64,000 bases of DNA from Haliscomenobacter sp040403615 (lineage in GTDB: Bacteria > Bacteroidota > Bacteroidia > Chitinophagales > Saprospiraceae): assembly GCF_040403615.1 (NCBI RefSeq), contig NZ_JBBAKG010000025.1, forward strand, positions 12,540-76,539, given 5' to 3'. Numbering within the stretch: position 1 is the stretch's first letter; every line of letters begins with the position of its first letter. The notes beneath the pieces are model-generated. The model was given only the letters and a program-made list of their open reading frames with translations, had not been told where the DNA came from and did not search any database. This document shows positions 1 to 8,636 of the stretch, in pieces. The position numbers and the translations under genes are program-made.

Positions 1-54
1 TTCCAATTGATTGCGCTGATAAGCATGGAGTGTTTCCAACTCTTGTGGTGTCAT
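1..54 (-). CDS. 5' end of a gene cut by the window edge, coupled to the ECF sigma gene
   Basis: An ATG at 54-52 on the minus strand overlaps the TGA stop (53-51) of the upstream sigma factor gene in an ATGA arrangement. Only 18 codons are visible, reading MTPQELETLHAYQRNQLE, which is hydrophilic and helix-prone. An ATGA overlap directly after an ECF sigma gene usually means translational coupling with an anti-sigma factor or a membrane protein of the same module. That role is inferred from position only; the visible residues do not identify a family. Confidence 0.5.
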   Translation of the reverse strand, partial: MTPQELETLHAYQRNQLE

Positions 55-605
55 AAACCAATGATTTCTTTTAACTTACTCAAACACCGAAAGCGCTTGA
101 CCTTAATGAAATTTCGGGAATAGGCCATGATTTGGGCAATTTCGTCATCATCTTTGTTGTCATAAAAACTCAGCAACAGCAATTGATGGCATTCTTCGCT
201 TAGTTGATTCATTGCATTTATTACCCGTTGTGCTTGGTTTTCTTGCTCTTGAGCGGTTTCGAGCAAATGCCGAAAGTCTTCACCAGTGGTTTCTGCAAGC
301 CGAAGCAGTTGTTCCGCCTCTGTGGAAATGATTCGACCAGCACTGCGTTGGTGGTACAGCCACAAATTGCGTACTACTGCATACAGAAAGGTAGCACAAC
401 TTGAGGTCAATTTGAAATGAGGGTTGCGCAGTTTTTCAACCAGTACAAAAAGAGCTTCCTGAAAAAAATCCTCTGCATCCTGACTGCTGCCCCGGTGTTG
501 TGCAATGTAAGCTGTTGCTTTGGCAAAGCAATGTTGGTAAATCCAGTCAAAAGCAAAACTTTCCCCATTCCTCAGCCCTTTAATGATGTCGGATTCCTTT
601 TGCAT
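51..605 (-). CDS. ECF-type RNA polymerase sigma factor
   Basis: This 184-residue protein has the layout of a sigma-70 ECF factor. A region-2-like segment covers about residues 15-85, with an acidic DAEDFFQEAL motif near 42-51 and a FLYAVVRNLW helix near 68-78. A region-4 helix-turn-helix covers about 130-180 (LSEECHQLLLLSFYDNKDDDEIAQIM). It probably directs RNA polymerase to a small regulon. It is transcribed away from the TPR-CHAT/caspase pair, with a shared intergenic region of 171 bp, and overlaps the next minus-strand gene by 4 bp. Regulation of the neighbouring CHAT-caspase genes is plausible from this arrangement but is inference. Length is normal for the family. Confidence 0.88.
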   Translation of the reverse strand: MQKESDIIKGLRNGESFAFDWIYQHCFAKATAYIAQHRGSSQDAEDFFQEALFVLVEKLRNPHFKLTSSCATFLYAVVRNLWLYHQRSAGRIISTEAEQLLRLAETTGEDFRHLLETAQEQENQAQRVINAMNQLSEECHQLLLLSFYDNKDDDEIAQIMAYSRNFIKVKRFRCLSKLKEIIGL

Positions 606-668
606 AAGTGATACACCACAGGTAAATAGCTCTAATCACAGAGCAGTTATCAAAAATCGTTGATTTTT

Positions 669-699
669 TTTGAATTTTACAAAACTATGGATAACTTTT
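669..699 (+). promoter_or_regulatory. Bacteroidota-type promoter of the TPR-CHAT gene
   Basis: TTTG at 669-672 is followed after 19 bp by TAACTTTT at 692-699, one mismatch from TAnnTTTG, the primary sigma consensus of Bacteroidota. Transcription would start near 706, leaving a leader of about 70 nt before the ATG at 777. Predicted from sequence only; the nearby ECF sigma factor could use a different site. Confidence 0.5.
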
Positions 700-776
700 G
701 AATCCTCGGAGCAAGTATTGCTTTCAAAACGATGCCAGCTCCGAAGATTAATAACCCTAATTAAAACCCAATACCT

Positions 777-3700
777 ATGCCTCGTTTATGGATATTGCTT
801 TTATTAATGCTCGGTTTGGTTGATCTGTATAGCCAAAATTTAAAGGACAGTATTTTTCAAAAACTGGATGAATATTATTTAACTGGACGCTTTCGGGAAG
901 GACTACAGCTTAGTGAGCAATTGTTACAATCCCCTACTTCATTTACTGCGGATAAATTGGCTTTTGTTAAGATGAAACAAGGCTTGTTTTTGAAGGATGT
1001 AGATCGATTTAAGGATGCATTTAACATTTTGGAATCAGTAAAAACAGAGCAGGAAAACAATGGTGATACCTTGTCTATATTTTATTGTGAGTTACTTCAA
1101 CATTGTTCTTATGCGGCGGCGGCCAGTACGAAATGGGATGAAAGTGAAGCTTGGGCTCGTCAATCGCTTAAGCTTGCGGAAGCACTAGTTGGTAAAAAAC
1201 ATCCTTTGTATGCTTTAGCTCTTTTTCATGTTGGATACATCAATAACCATCGACGCCGTTACATTGAAGCAGATCAATATTTTCAAGAGGCATTAACTTT
1301 ACAAAAAACCACCTTGGGCGAACACCATCGAGATTATGCACAGACCCTTCAAATTTTGGGAAGCCTAAATATCAACCAAGCTAAAATAACGCAGGCGCAA
1401 GTTTATTTTGAACAAGCCTTAAAGGCAAGGCTTCCTGTTTTTCCCTCCGACCATCCTCGTATCGCTACTTTATACAATGCTCAAGGTGTCGTTTTAATAC
1501 GAAGAGGAGAGGTAGAAAATGCAGAAATCTGGTTAAGAAAAAGCATTGAGGCAGGAAAATCTCTAGGAGACTATGGTTTGTTTGTTCGGTATTTAGCAAG
1601 TTTCAATTTGGCCAATATCTTTCTGGGTTTGGGGCGCATTCAGGAAGCGCAGGAATTAATTTTAGAGATTTTACCACTGGTATTAAAAATGCAAAATGCT
1701 GATCATCCAGATTATGCAATGAATCTACAGACTTTAGCGCATACTTATCAAAGGCAAGGTAAATTTGATCAAGCTGAGGAAACAATGAAAAAAGTACTCA
1801 AGCTAAGAGAAAAAACTTTGGGTACGAAACATCCCCATTATGGCGAAAGCTTAGGTTTTCTTGGAAGTTTGTATCTGGAAAAAAAAGATTGGGAAGCTGC
1901 AGTTCCTTTATTTGAGGAGGCAACTGCATGCATGCAAAGTATTCAAGGCAATTTGCATCCTGATTACGGTCAAAATCTATTTGATTGGGGGTTTGCTTTG
2001 TTCTATAGTGGCGAAAGGAAGGAAGGAATGAAAAAAACACAGGAAGCTTTTAAAATTTTACAAAATGCCTATGGCCTTAATCATCTCGATGTGGTTCGCA
2101 CTCAGTACCGCATGGCAACAATGTTAAAAAGCGTTGGAGATTTTGAAGCTGCTTCACTTTTGGCAAAAACAGCCGGAGCAACCCAACAAAAACTGCTTAT
2201 CCGCGCGGCTACGTATTTTTCTGAAAATGACCTGGAAACCTACACTTATGGATTTTCGCAAGATTTATCCAAACAATTTGCGCTGCTCGCTCCTGAAACC
2301 GCAACAAAAAACTGGGATGATGTAAATGGCACTTACTACAACAATCTCCTGTTTTACAAGGGTTTTGTAGCACAACAAGTATTTCAACTCCGGGCATTTA
2401 TTCGCCAGCAAGGCGATACTATCCTTCGTGCCAAATTGGATCAATGGCAAAACCTATACCGCCAGATTGGTCAAGAATATGCCAAAACGGTGGCCGATCG
2501 AAGCACTGATCTCGCTGTGCTGGAACGATCTGCTGCTGCACTGGAAAAAGAACTGGCTCAAGAAGCCAAAGCCTTTGTTCAGTTGCGCCAGGAAGTACAC
2601 TGGACAGATGTACAACAGCACTTGAAATCCAATGAAGCAGCCATCGAGTTTTTTAACTACCAACCCAATCCCGATGATCCTGAGGTAATGTATGCTGCCG
2701 CAGTAATTCGACCAGGTTGGAAAACTCCTCGATTGGTGCAATTGTGTAAAGAGATGGACTTAAACCTGGCATCGGCGGTTACAGTACAACCATGGCTGAA
2801 AGGCCAGCGGGGCATTGAGCCCGTCCAAAAGGCTGACCTTAAAGATGTTTATGAGCTGATTTGGAAGCCTTTGGATACATTACTGCATGGGGTGAAAACG
2901 ATTTATTTTTCTCCAGTTGGAATCCTGAATACCTTACCAATGCATGCCCAATCAATGGGTAAATCCAAAAAAATGCTCAGTGATCGGTACGATTTAGTCC
3001 TGATGAGCAGTACCCGCAGTTTGGTAGATGAGGTGCAAGATCAAAGTAGCCGACCTCAAAATGCTTTTTTAGTCGGAGGCGTCAATTATGATCGTGCTTC
3101 AAATTCAAGGGTTAAAGAAGAATTGGTGAATGGCACAGCCTTGCGAACACGTACTGCTTTGCGGAGCAGCACCGCACTACGCGATGGTCACTGGATCAAC
3201 TTACCAGGGTCTGCCTACGAAGTAACCCAACTTGAGTCAATTTTGGGATCTCAGAGAATTGCTACTACCGTATTAAAGGATACCGCTGCAACGGAAGAAT
3301 CGGTCAAGCAATACCTGGCTGCGCCCAAAGTTGCCCTTGATGTCATTCATTTTGCTACCCATGGTTTTACCTTTAGAGATACATTGCTGCGGTCTGCTTT
3401 TCATTATACCGTACTGCAAAATCCTTTACTGCGCAGCGGATTGGTACTGGCTGGTGCAAATGATCGCTTGCTCAGAGACTCCTTGCATTTGGAAGACGGC
3501 ATCTTAACCGCTTTTGAAATTTCAGGATTCAATGTGCAGGGCACAAAATTGGTCGTATTGTCGGCATGCGATTCCGGCTTGGGCGAAATTCGTCGGGAAG
3601 AAGGTGTTTTTGGATTGTCCCGCGCCTTCAAAATGGCAGGTGCCAAGGCATTACTGCTCAGTTTGTGGGAAGCGCCAGATGAAGAAACCGCCGAATTCAT

Positions 3701-3827
3701 GACCGGTTTTTACCAGCGTTGGTTAAATGGCAAGTCCCTCAGGGAAGCTTTTTGGAAAACCCGCGATAAAATGAGGAAACGATACACCGATCCACAGAAG
3801 TGGGCCGGTTTTGTACTCTGGGAATAG
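777..3827 (+). CDS. Exported TPR-CHAT protein (caspase-fold peptidase-like)
   Basis: The protein has 1016 residues. An N-terminal signal peptide (about residues 1-20, probable cleavage after YSQ) is followed by an array of tetratricopeptide repeats, roughly residues 25-460, many with the HPxYAxxLxxLGxLY pattern. A helical linker with an Ala/Glu/Gln-rich coiled region (about 540-620) leads to a C-terminal CHAT domain (about 700-1016). The expected caspase-like dyad is present: His862 in FATHGF and Cys931 in SACDSG, followed by the EGVFGLSRAFKMAGAKALL signature. CHAT proteins are clan CD peptidases or scaffolds in which TPRs bind partners. The signal peptide suggests an extracytoplasmic site, unlike cytoplasmic defence CHAT proteins. 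The downstream caspase gene starts 20 bp after the stop, so the two are probably co-transcribed. Substrate unknown. Confidence 0.9.
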   Translation: MPRLWILLLLMLGLVDLYSQNLKDSIFQKLDEYYLTGRFREGLQLSEQLLQSPTSFTADKLAFVKMKQGLFLKDVDRFKDAFNILESVKTEQENNGDTLSIFYCELLQHCSYAAAASTKWDESEAWARQSLKLAEALVGKKHPLYALALFHVGYINNHRRRYIEADQYFQEALTLQKTTLGEHHRDYAQTLQILGSLNINQAKITQAQVYFEQALKARLPVFPSDHPRIATLYNAQGVVLIRRGEVENAEIWLRKSIEAGKSLGDYGLFVRYLASFNLANIFLGLGRIQEAQELILEILPLVLKMQNADHPDYAMNLQTLAHTYQRQGKFDQAEETMKKVLKLREKTLGTKHPHYGESLGFLGSLYLEKKDWEAAVPLFEEATACMQSIQGNLHPDYGQNLFDWGFALFYSGERKEGMKKTQEAFKILQNAYGLNHLDVVRTQYRMATMLKSVGDFEAASLLAKTAGATQQKLLIRAATYFSENDLETYTYGFSQDLSKQFALLAPETATKNWDDVNGTYYNNLLFYKGFVAQQVFQLRAFIRQQGDTILRAKLDQWQNLYRQIGQEYAKTVADRSTDLAVLERSAAALEKELAQEAKAFVQLRQEVHWTDVQQHLKSNEAAIEFFNYQPNPDDPEVMYAAAVIRPGWKTPRLVQLCKEMDLNLASAVTVQPWLKGQRGIEPVQKADLKDVYELIWKPLDTLLHGVKTIYFSPVGILNTLPMHAQSMGKSKKMLSDRYDLVLMSSTRSLVDEVQDQSSRPQNAFLVGGVNYDRASNSRVKEELVNGTALRTRTALRSSTALRDGHWINLPGSAYEVTQLESILGSQRIATTVLKDTAATEESVKQYLAAPKVALDVIHFATHGFTFRDTLLRSAFHYTVLQNPLLRSGLVLAGANDRLLRDSLHLEDGILTAFEISGFNVQGTKLVVLSACDSGLGEIRREEGVFGLSRAFKMAGAKALLLSLWEAPDEETAEFMTGFYQRWLNGKSLREAFWKTRDKMRKRYTDPQKWAGFVLWE

Positions 3828-3847
3828 GAAATCTAAACAACCACCTG

Positions 3848-5728
3848 ATGCGTTATCAAGTACTGCTTTACCTCGTTTTTTACGCTTCAATGATTCCAGC
3901 TCAATCACCGCGAGTTAGCCTGCAGATAGGCATTAGCCAATATCCTCAGGCTTCGGGATGGAGCAGCATTCATGGACTCAATGACCTGGATATACTGGGG
4001 CCAGTTATGCAAAGAGCAGGATTTGAAGTTCGCCAAGTACGCGAAGAACAGGCAAAATTACTGGGAATTCGTACTGCAATGGATCAACTTTTAGCGGATG
4101 CCAGCACTGGCAGTATGATACATTTGCATTTTTCCCTTCACGGGCAGCAACTACCCGATGACAACGGTGATGAATTTGATCAATTTGACGAAACACTTAT
4201 TCCTTTTGATGCGATTGCAAATCGACAAAATGGATACACCGGGGAGCAGCATTTGCGGGACGATGAATTGCAGCTCCGTTTATCAGATTTACGCAAAAAA
4301 ATCGGCCCCGCAGGTCAGGTATGGGTAACGCTGGATGCTTGTCACTCCGGCACAGCAACGCGAGGTTGGGGAACTTTCAGAGGATCAACTTTGCCTTTTG
4401 GAAGGACTAAAACCTACCGGAATGCAATAACTGAATCCGCATGGGAAGCAGGCAATCCAGGAGATGACGAAGCAAACCTTGCTCCCCTTTTGCTATTTTC
4501 GGCAACCACAGCACAGCAACTCAATCGGGAGTATTTTGCCCCAGATGGTAAAATGTATGGCCCATTGAGTTATGCTTTGGCTAAGGCTTTATCAGAGTCT
4601 GTTCAAGCCAGTACTTACGGAACACTTTTTGATCGGGTATGCCAAAGCATAGTTCTGATTGCTCCGATACAAATTCCTCAATTTGAGGGTGACAGACAAT
4701 TGATGCGGTGGTCAGCAATTCGGTCAGAACGAAAGCCGTTGTTCCCGGTTATAAAGGTTTGGGATGCCCAAACCCTGCTCATTGGAGCCGGGTACCTGCA
4801 TGGGCTTCATGCTGATGCACTCATCAGTATTTACAATGCCGACGAAACGCAATTGTTGGTAAGGGGAAAAGCTACGAATATTGGCATACAGGAATCGGAA
4901 GTTGTGCTGGAGAAAGCCCTTTCACCTCAACTGTTGATGCATGCCTTGGCCCGTATTGAATACTCAAAAAATAGAGCAACTGCAATCCGGATCAAATTGC
5001 TCACCGATGAACTTTTAAAAAATGCACTGAGAGATCGACTGCAAAATGAACCAGAAATACTGGAGGTAAGCGAAAACCCGGATATCCTCATTGAAAGCAG
5101 CAACGCCAGGCAATGGGTTGTAAGGACGGTGGATGGTCGGGAAGTTTTAAAATCTGATGCCAAAGATCCAGTAACCGATGCGGACTTAATTTATCATCAA
5201 GGCTTGTTGCCTGCCATCAAAGCACACTATTTGCGCAATTTGGCATCGGACGATTTGGGGGAGTCCGTACAGTTGGTTTTTCATACTTATCAAAATGGCA
5301 CTTTGCAGCCCCGAAAGAATACCAATGCATTCAAAATAGGAGAAGAATTTCGCTTGGAGTTGATCAACGCAAGTCCACAAAACTACTACTTCAATCTGCT
5401 GGACATCCAATCCAATGATCAAATCTCGATCATAAACCCAACGAACCAACCAGGTAGCAAGTCAGGTGATTGGTTGATTAAAGCCAACGAAAGAAAAATG
5501 CTAGAGCCAACCTGGCGATTTACCCTACCTGAAGGCTTGGAAATGCTTAAACTCATTGTTTCCAATAAGCCTATTGATCTTTCAACTGTGCTGGCCTCAA
5601 ATTCGTCATTTACAAGAAGTATGGATGCATTATTTGAGCAAAATTGGTCATTTCAGCAAACAAAAAATGCGTTATTAGCGCAAACTTCGGTATCTGTTTA
5701 CACAGTGGTATTTCGAATTGAGAAGTGA
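3848..5728 (+). CDS. Exported caspase-family (C14) protein with DUF4384-like domain
   Basis: The ATG at 3848 gives a 626-residue protein with a signal peptide (MRYQVLLYLVFYASMIPAQ). An in-frame upstream start at 3800 would overlap the CHAT gene and bury the signal peptide, so it is less likely. The peptidase C14 domain covers about residues 22-290, with catalytic His98 (HFSLHGQQ) and Cys165 (LDACHSG); both residues are intact. About residues 470-540 resemble DUF4384, a beta-rich domain often attached to bacterial caspases (FKIGEEFRLELINAS, then IINPTNQ). Following a CHAT gene directly, it gives a two-gene set of caspase-fold enzymes. Possible roles are proteolytic activation of one by the other or processing of surface proteins; neither is shown by sequence. 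Confidence 0.87.
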   Translation: MRYQVLLYLVFYASMIPAQSPRVSLQIGISQYPQASGWSSIHGLNDLDILGPVMQRAGFEVRQVREEQAKLLGIRTAMDQLLADASTGSMIHLHFSLHGQQLPDDNGDEFDQFDETLIPFDAIANRQNGYTGEQHLRDDELQLRLSDLRKKIGPAGQVWVTLDACHSGTATRGWGTFRGSTLPFGRTKTYRNAITESAWEAGNPGDDEANLAPLLLFSATTAQQLNREYFAPDGKMYGPLSYALAKALSESVQASTYGTLFDRVCQSIVLIAPIQIPQFEGDRQLMRWSAIRSERKPLFPVIKVWDAQTLLIGAGYLHGLHADALISIYNADETQLLVRGKATNIGIQESEVVLEKALSPQLLMHALARIEYSKNRATAIRIKLLTDELLKNALRDRLQNEPEILEVSENPDILIESSNARQWVVRTVDGREVLKSDAKDPVTDADLIYHQGLLPAIKAHYLRNLASDDLGESVQLVFHTYQNGTLQPRKNTNAFKIGEEFRLELINASPQNYYFNLLDIQSNDQISIINPTNQPGSKSGDWLIKANERKMLEPTWRFTLPEGLEMLKLIVSNKPIDLSTVLASNSSFTRSMDALFEQNWSFQQTKNALLAQTSVSVYTVVFRIEK

Positions 5729-5805
5729 TCTTTTAATCACCCCCTCAAACATTCCGAAACCCATACCCCCGCCACTAAAATTTAACAAAAGCTTCGAAGA
5801 AGTTG

Positions 5806-5834
5806 TTGAATTTTGATAAAAACACTTAAATTTC
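5806..5834 (+). promoter_or_regulatory. Possible promoter of the zinc-ribbon membrane protein gene
   Basis: A TTGTTG stretch (5803-5808) precedes TAAATTTC (5827-5834), one mismatch from TAnnTTTG. The spacing is 18 or 21 bp depending on which TTG is used. It lies in the 131-bp gap after the caspase gene, suggesting the following genes have their own start. Weak evidence. Confidence 0.3.
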
Positions 5835-5859
5835 GAACACCAATCAACACCTAGAGCCT

Positions 5860-6624
5860 ATGTCTTTTCAATTGAATTGCATCTCCTGCGGTACTCCAAT
5901 TTTAGCCGAGGATGTGAATTTGCAAAACATGGTGGCCAAATGCAGGCAATGCAATGCCATTTTTTCCTTTATGCCTCCTCAAGCCAATTCTGGAAAAGGG
6001 AATGATGCGCCGTTGGAATTCAAAGATCCTATGGATAATCAACCAGCACCGGATTTTCTTCAAAGACCAAGCGATGGAAATTTAGTAGAAATGCCCAGTG
6101 GGGTAATCGCAGAACGCGACTTTGGAGAATTGCGCTTTACCATTCCCTGGCACAAAACGCGCCGTTGGGGATTTTTCCTTCTATTTACGATTTTGTGGAA
6201 TGCCATTCTATCTCCTTTCGTCATCATTGCTGTAACCACTGGCAATTGGCAAATATTATTGTTTACCAGTATACACATCATTGTTGGGGTTTCTGTTTTG
6301 ATCTATACGCTGGGTTTATTGCTCAACAAAACCAGCATCATCGTGACCAGCCAGGGCATTGACATCAAAAATGCGCCCATTCCGATACCCTTCAATCCGA
6401 ATCGATTCATGGCGGTACGCGATATCGAACAATTGTTTGTAGAAGAATACGTTCCCAGCCGCACCAATGGTCGTCCCGATTATACCTATGCCGTGACCGC
6501 GCTCACTAAAAGTGCCGAGCGCCAGCGTTTGGTGGGAGGATTTTCGCAACCAGGGTATGCATTGTACCTGGAACAGGAGATTGAGATTTTTTTAGGGATC
6601 AAAAATCAAGCTGTACCCCATTAA
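5860..6624 (+). CDS. Membrane protein with N-terminal zinc ribbon
   Basis: This 254-residue protein begins with a four-cysteine zinc ribbon (Cys7, Cys10, Cys28, Cys31; CISCG and CRQCN knuckles). A polar linker follows to about residue 95. Two hydrophobic helices (about 106-130 and 133-153) then lead to a soluble C-terminal domain of about 100 residues. No named family was recognised. The C-terminal part resembles the next gene in layout (FTIPWHKTRRWGFFLLF here, FTLPFTNESKFWIWFAALF there), so the two are likely paralogues, the second lacking the zinc ribbon. The genes are 9 bp apart and surely co-transcribed. Function unknown; a membrane-bound sensor or assembly factor is only a guess. Confidence 0.8.
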   Translation: MSFQLNCISCGTPILAEDVNLQNMVAKCRQCNAIFSFMPPQANSGKGNDAPLEFKDPMDNQPAPDFLQRPSDGNLVEMPSGVIAERDFGELRFTIPWHKTRRWGFFLLFTILWNAILSPFVIIAVTTGNWQILLFTSIHIIVGVSVLIYTLGLLLNKTSIIVTSQGIDIKNAPIPIPFNPNRFMAVRDIEQLFVEEYVPSRTNGRPDYTYAVTALTKSAERQRLVGGFSQPGYALYLEQEIEIFLGIKNQAVPH

Positions 6625-6633
6625 TTCAAATTT

Positions 6634-7173
6634 ATGCCTTCTAACACCCATCAACAAGTGCTGGATTTACCCGTGCCCGAAGACCTGGAAATCAAGCGGA
6701 CTGAAGATTCTTTGGAATTCACTTTGCCATTTACCAATGAATCAAAGTTTTGGATTTGGTTTGCTGCACTTTTTTGGGCAGGAGGAGTATTGATAATCTA
6801 TATTTTTGCAATTGCCGCGCAGGAAGAGTACGTATTTATTGCTGGATTCTTTCATTTGTTAATTGGTGTTTTTTTAGTTATAAATGCCTTGGCCTCATCT
6901 TACAATACGGTTAAAATTACGGTTACTCGAACAACAATTGAGAAGCACGAGGGTCCAGTATTTGTCCCTTTTCGCCGCATGCACTATTCCAAAAGCTGGG
7001 CAGACGTGAAAAAAATTTACGTGGATACCTTTATTGTTGATAGACGCACCTACGACCGGCTGAATTTGAAGACACATTACGAAACGGATCGCATTTTGGT
7101 AATGTGGAGTTATGGAGGTTACCTCAAAGTAGTCATGAGGGAAATCAAAAGTTTCCTCTCTGAAATGGAATAA
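6634..7173 (+). CDS. Membrane protein, paralogue of the preceding gene
   Basis: The 179-residue product has a short soluble N-terminus with the strand LEFTLPFTNESKFWIWF, two transmembrane helices (about 35-60 and 66-85) and a C-terminal soluble domain of about 95 residues. The order and spacing match the C-terminal two thirds of the 254-residue neighbour, but the zinc ribbon is absent. The start lies 9 bp after the upstream stop, so they form an operon. No family was recognised. A tandem duplication with loss or gain of a zinc ribbon is the simplest history. Confidence 0.78.
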   Translation: MPSNTHQQVLDLPVPEDLEIKRTEDSLEFTLPFTNESKFWIWFAALFWAGGVLIIYIFAIAAQEEYVFIAGFFHLLIGVFLVINALASSYNTVKITVTRTTIEKHEGPVFVPFRRMHYSKSWADVKKIYVDTFIVDRRTYDRLNLKTHYETDRILVMWSYGGYLKVVMREIKSFLSEME

Positions 7174-7214
7174 ACCTTTAGTCGATATCCAAAAGGGAAT
7201 TGTCGAAGCAATTG

Positions 7215-7245
7215 TTGGAATCCCCTTTCTTTTCCACTATATTTA
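7215..7245 (+). promoter_or_regulatory. Possible promoter of the amphipathic-helix protein gene
   Basis: TTG at 7215-7217, a 20-bp spacer, then TATATTTA at 7238-7245 (one mismatch from TAnnTTTG). The position is suitable for the ATG at 7292. Prediction only. Confidence 0.4.
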
Positions 7246-7291
7246 GCCTGTCTTTCCCAAAAAATTAACCAACTCAAAAATCCAAACTGCC

Positions 7292-8323
7292 ATGGGATTT
7301 TTCAATGAAATCAAAAAAGTGTTGTTCGGTGCTCAATCTTTAGGCAAATCAGCTGCGAATAAAGCAGTAGAAACTGCCAAAGAGGCCGGTCAAGAAATAA
7401 AAGAACGCTCTGGAGAATTGGCCAGCAAAGCCGAGGATTTCCTAAACAGTGCTTTGGATAGAGTAGAAGACCTCGGAGCTGTAGTAATCGACAAAGCTCA
7501 GGATGTAATGGGCACCAAAAAAGAAACGGAAGCACCAGTTGTACCTCCAACTGCGACCAGTTCCACAACTCCAGGGGATGCCATCAATGACCTGTTTGAA
7601 GAAACAGAAAAACAACAACCTGTAGCCAGTACACCTCCACTCGCCAAGCCCATTGCCGACGAAGACCATTCCCTGAATTTTGATGCATTGGACAGCACCG
7701 ATCCAACTGCGCCGAGGGAAAAATCAACGGCTGAAAAGATTGGCTCAAAAGTGTTGGATACAACCATCGAAGCAGGCAAAAAGGTTGAAGAAGTAGCGGC
7801 TAAGGCAGGCGAAAAACTGTTGGACGTAGGCAGTTCTGTCTTCGAAACCATGAAAGGTGTAGCCGGATCAGTTGGCGAAAAAGTACTCGAAAAGGGCGGC
7901 GAGTTTTGGGACAAAGTAAAAGAAGCCCAAGGCCAGGTGATCACCAGAACCGACGAACTCTACGAAAAAGCCAAAGAAGAAGCCTCCTCGGAAAAACACC
8001 AAAACAAATTGGACGACCTTATCCAGAAGGCCAAAGAAATGGGCGATAAAATTGAGGAAAAAGCCCAGGACAAAGACCGCACGTTCATGGACGTGATGGA
8101 CGATGCCAAAAAGAACGACCTCAGCAAACACGACGATTTTTTTGAAAAAGCCAAGCGTTGGGCGGATGGCGATAGTGGCGCATTTTCTACGGAAACACGC
8201 ATCACCAAAGATCCTGATTTCAAATCCGAAAAGGGCAATAGCACCCACGGTTTTGAAGACGGCGACAAAGATGGCAACGACCTGATCGATGACGCGATCA
8301 TCGATGATACCAAACCGGAGTAA
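7292..8323 (+). CDS. Long amphipathic-helix protein (YtxH/LEA-like composition), hypothetical
   Basis: The 343-residue protein has no signal peptide and no clear membrane helix. It consists of Lys/Glu/Ala-rich heptad-like segments (about residues 8-75, 135-265) with repeated motifs such as VLDTTIEAGKKVEEVAAKAG and LDVGSSVFETMKGVAGSVG, separated by Pro/Thr-rich linkers (about 78-130). The C-terminus is strongly acidic and Asp-rich. The pattern resembles apolipoprotein-, YtxH- or LEA-type stress proteins, which lie along membranes or protect proteins during drying; this is an analogy of composition, not proven homology. A 183-residue ORF on the other strand is a shadow caused by this repetitive composition. 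Function unknown. Confidence 0.75.
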   Translation: MGFFNEIKKVLFGAQSLGKSAANKAVETAKEAGQEIKERSGELASKAEDFLNSALDRVEDLGAVVIDKAQDVMGTKKETEAPVVPPTATSSTTPGDAINDLFEETEKQQPVASTPPLAKPIADEDHSLNFDALDSTDPTAPREKSTAEKIGSKVLDTTIEAGKKVEEVAAKAGEKLLDVGSSVFETMKGVAGSVGEKVLEKGGEFWDKVKEAQGQVITRTDELYEKAKEEASSEKHQNKLDDLIQKAKEMGDKIEEKAQDKDRTFMDVMDDAKKNDLSKHDDFFEKAKRWADGDSGAFSTETRITKDPDFKSEKGNSTHGFEDGDKDGNDLIDDAIIDDTKPE

Positions 8324-8330
8324 GTCATGA

Positions 8331-8528
8331 TCGATTGGTTCTAGTTTTAAACCATTTTGGATTGGGCTGCGCCCAATCGTTTTTAATAACCGCGACGACG
8401 CGACGGCGCGACGATTCATTTGGCTGCGCCAAATGCGCGACGTAAAACGACGAAAAAGTGTGCGAAGCGCTCTTCTCGTCGCGCCGTCGCGCCGTCGCGG
8501 TTATAAAAACCAAGCAGCGAAGCTGCTT
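8331..8528. repeat. Hairpin-rich intergenic repeat (also found at the window end)
   Basis: Positions 8331-8399 are identical over 69 bp to 63932-64000, where the window ends. The element holds nested palindromes: GATTGGGC-TGC-GCCCAATC (8360-8378), a 29-bp arm at 8386-8414 pairing with 8476-8504 with one mismatch, an inner CATTTGGC-TGC-GCCAAATG (8417-8435), and AAGCAGC-GAA-GCTGCTT (8512-8528). The long arms are runs of CGACG/CGTCG. No ORF is credible. It is probably a REP- or MITE-like dispersed element. Confidence 0.85.
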
Positions 8529-8567
8529 CAACGAATAAAAATCAGAATCAATCGCCTCTGAGAGTAA

Positions 8568-8602
8568 GGGTGATAAAAAATAAATGTTCATTTTGCCCCA
8601 CT
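8568..8602. repeat. Remnant of the 115-bp palindrome family (fused ends)
   Basis: The segment GATAAAAAATAAATGTTCAT followed by TTTGCCCCACT matches the outer arm of the elements at 11174, 28512 and 43793, but the inner half is missing, as if the two ends had been joined by deletion. It lies 35 bp before the NUDIX gene. Confidence 0.6.
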
Positions 8603-8636
8603 GCTAATGCTTTAGGTTGCACCCAAAACAAATAAC

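Noticed and set aside
7868..8419. 183-codon minus-strand ORF overlapping the amphipathic-helix gene
   Set aside because: Phe/Val-rich translation is the antisense reading of Lys/Glu-rich codons; it also runs into the repeat at 8331.
8331..8602. Possible CRISPR array because of repeated CGACG/CGTCG blocks
   Set aside because: The blocks are inverted arms of hairpins, not direct repeats with equal spacers, and no cas gene is present.
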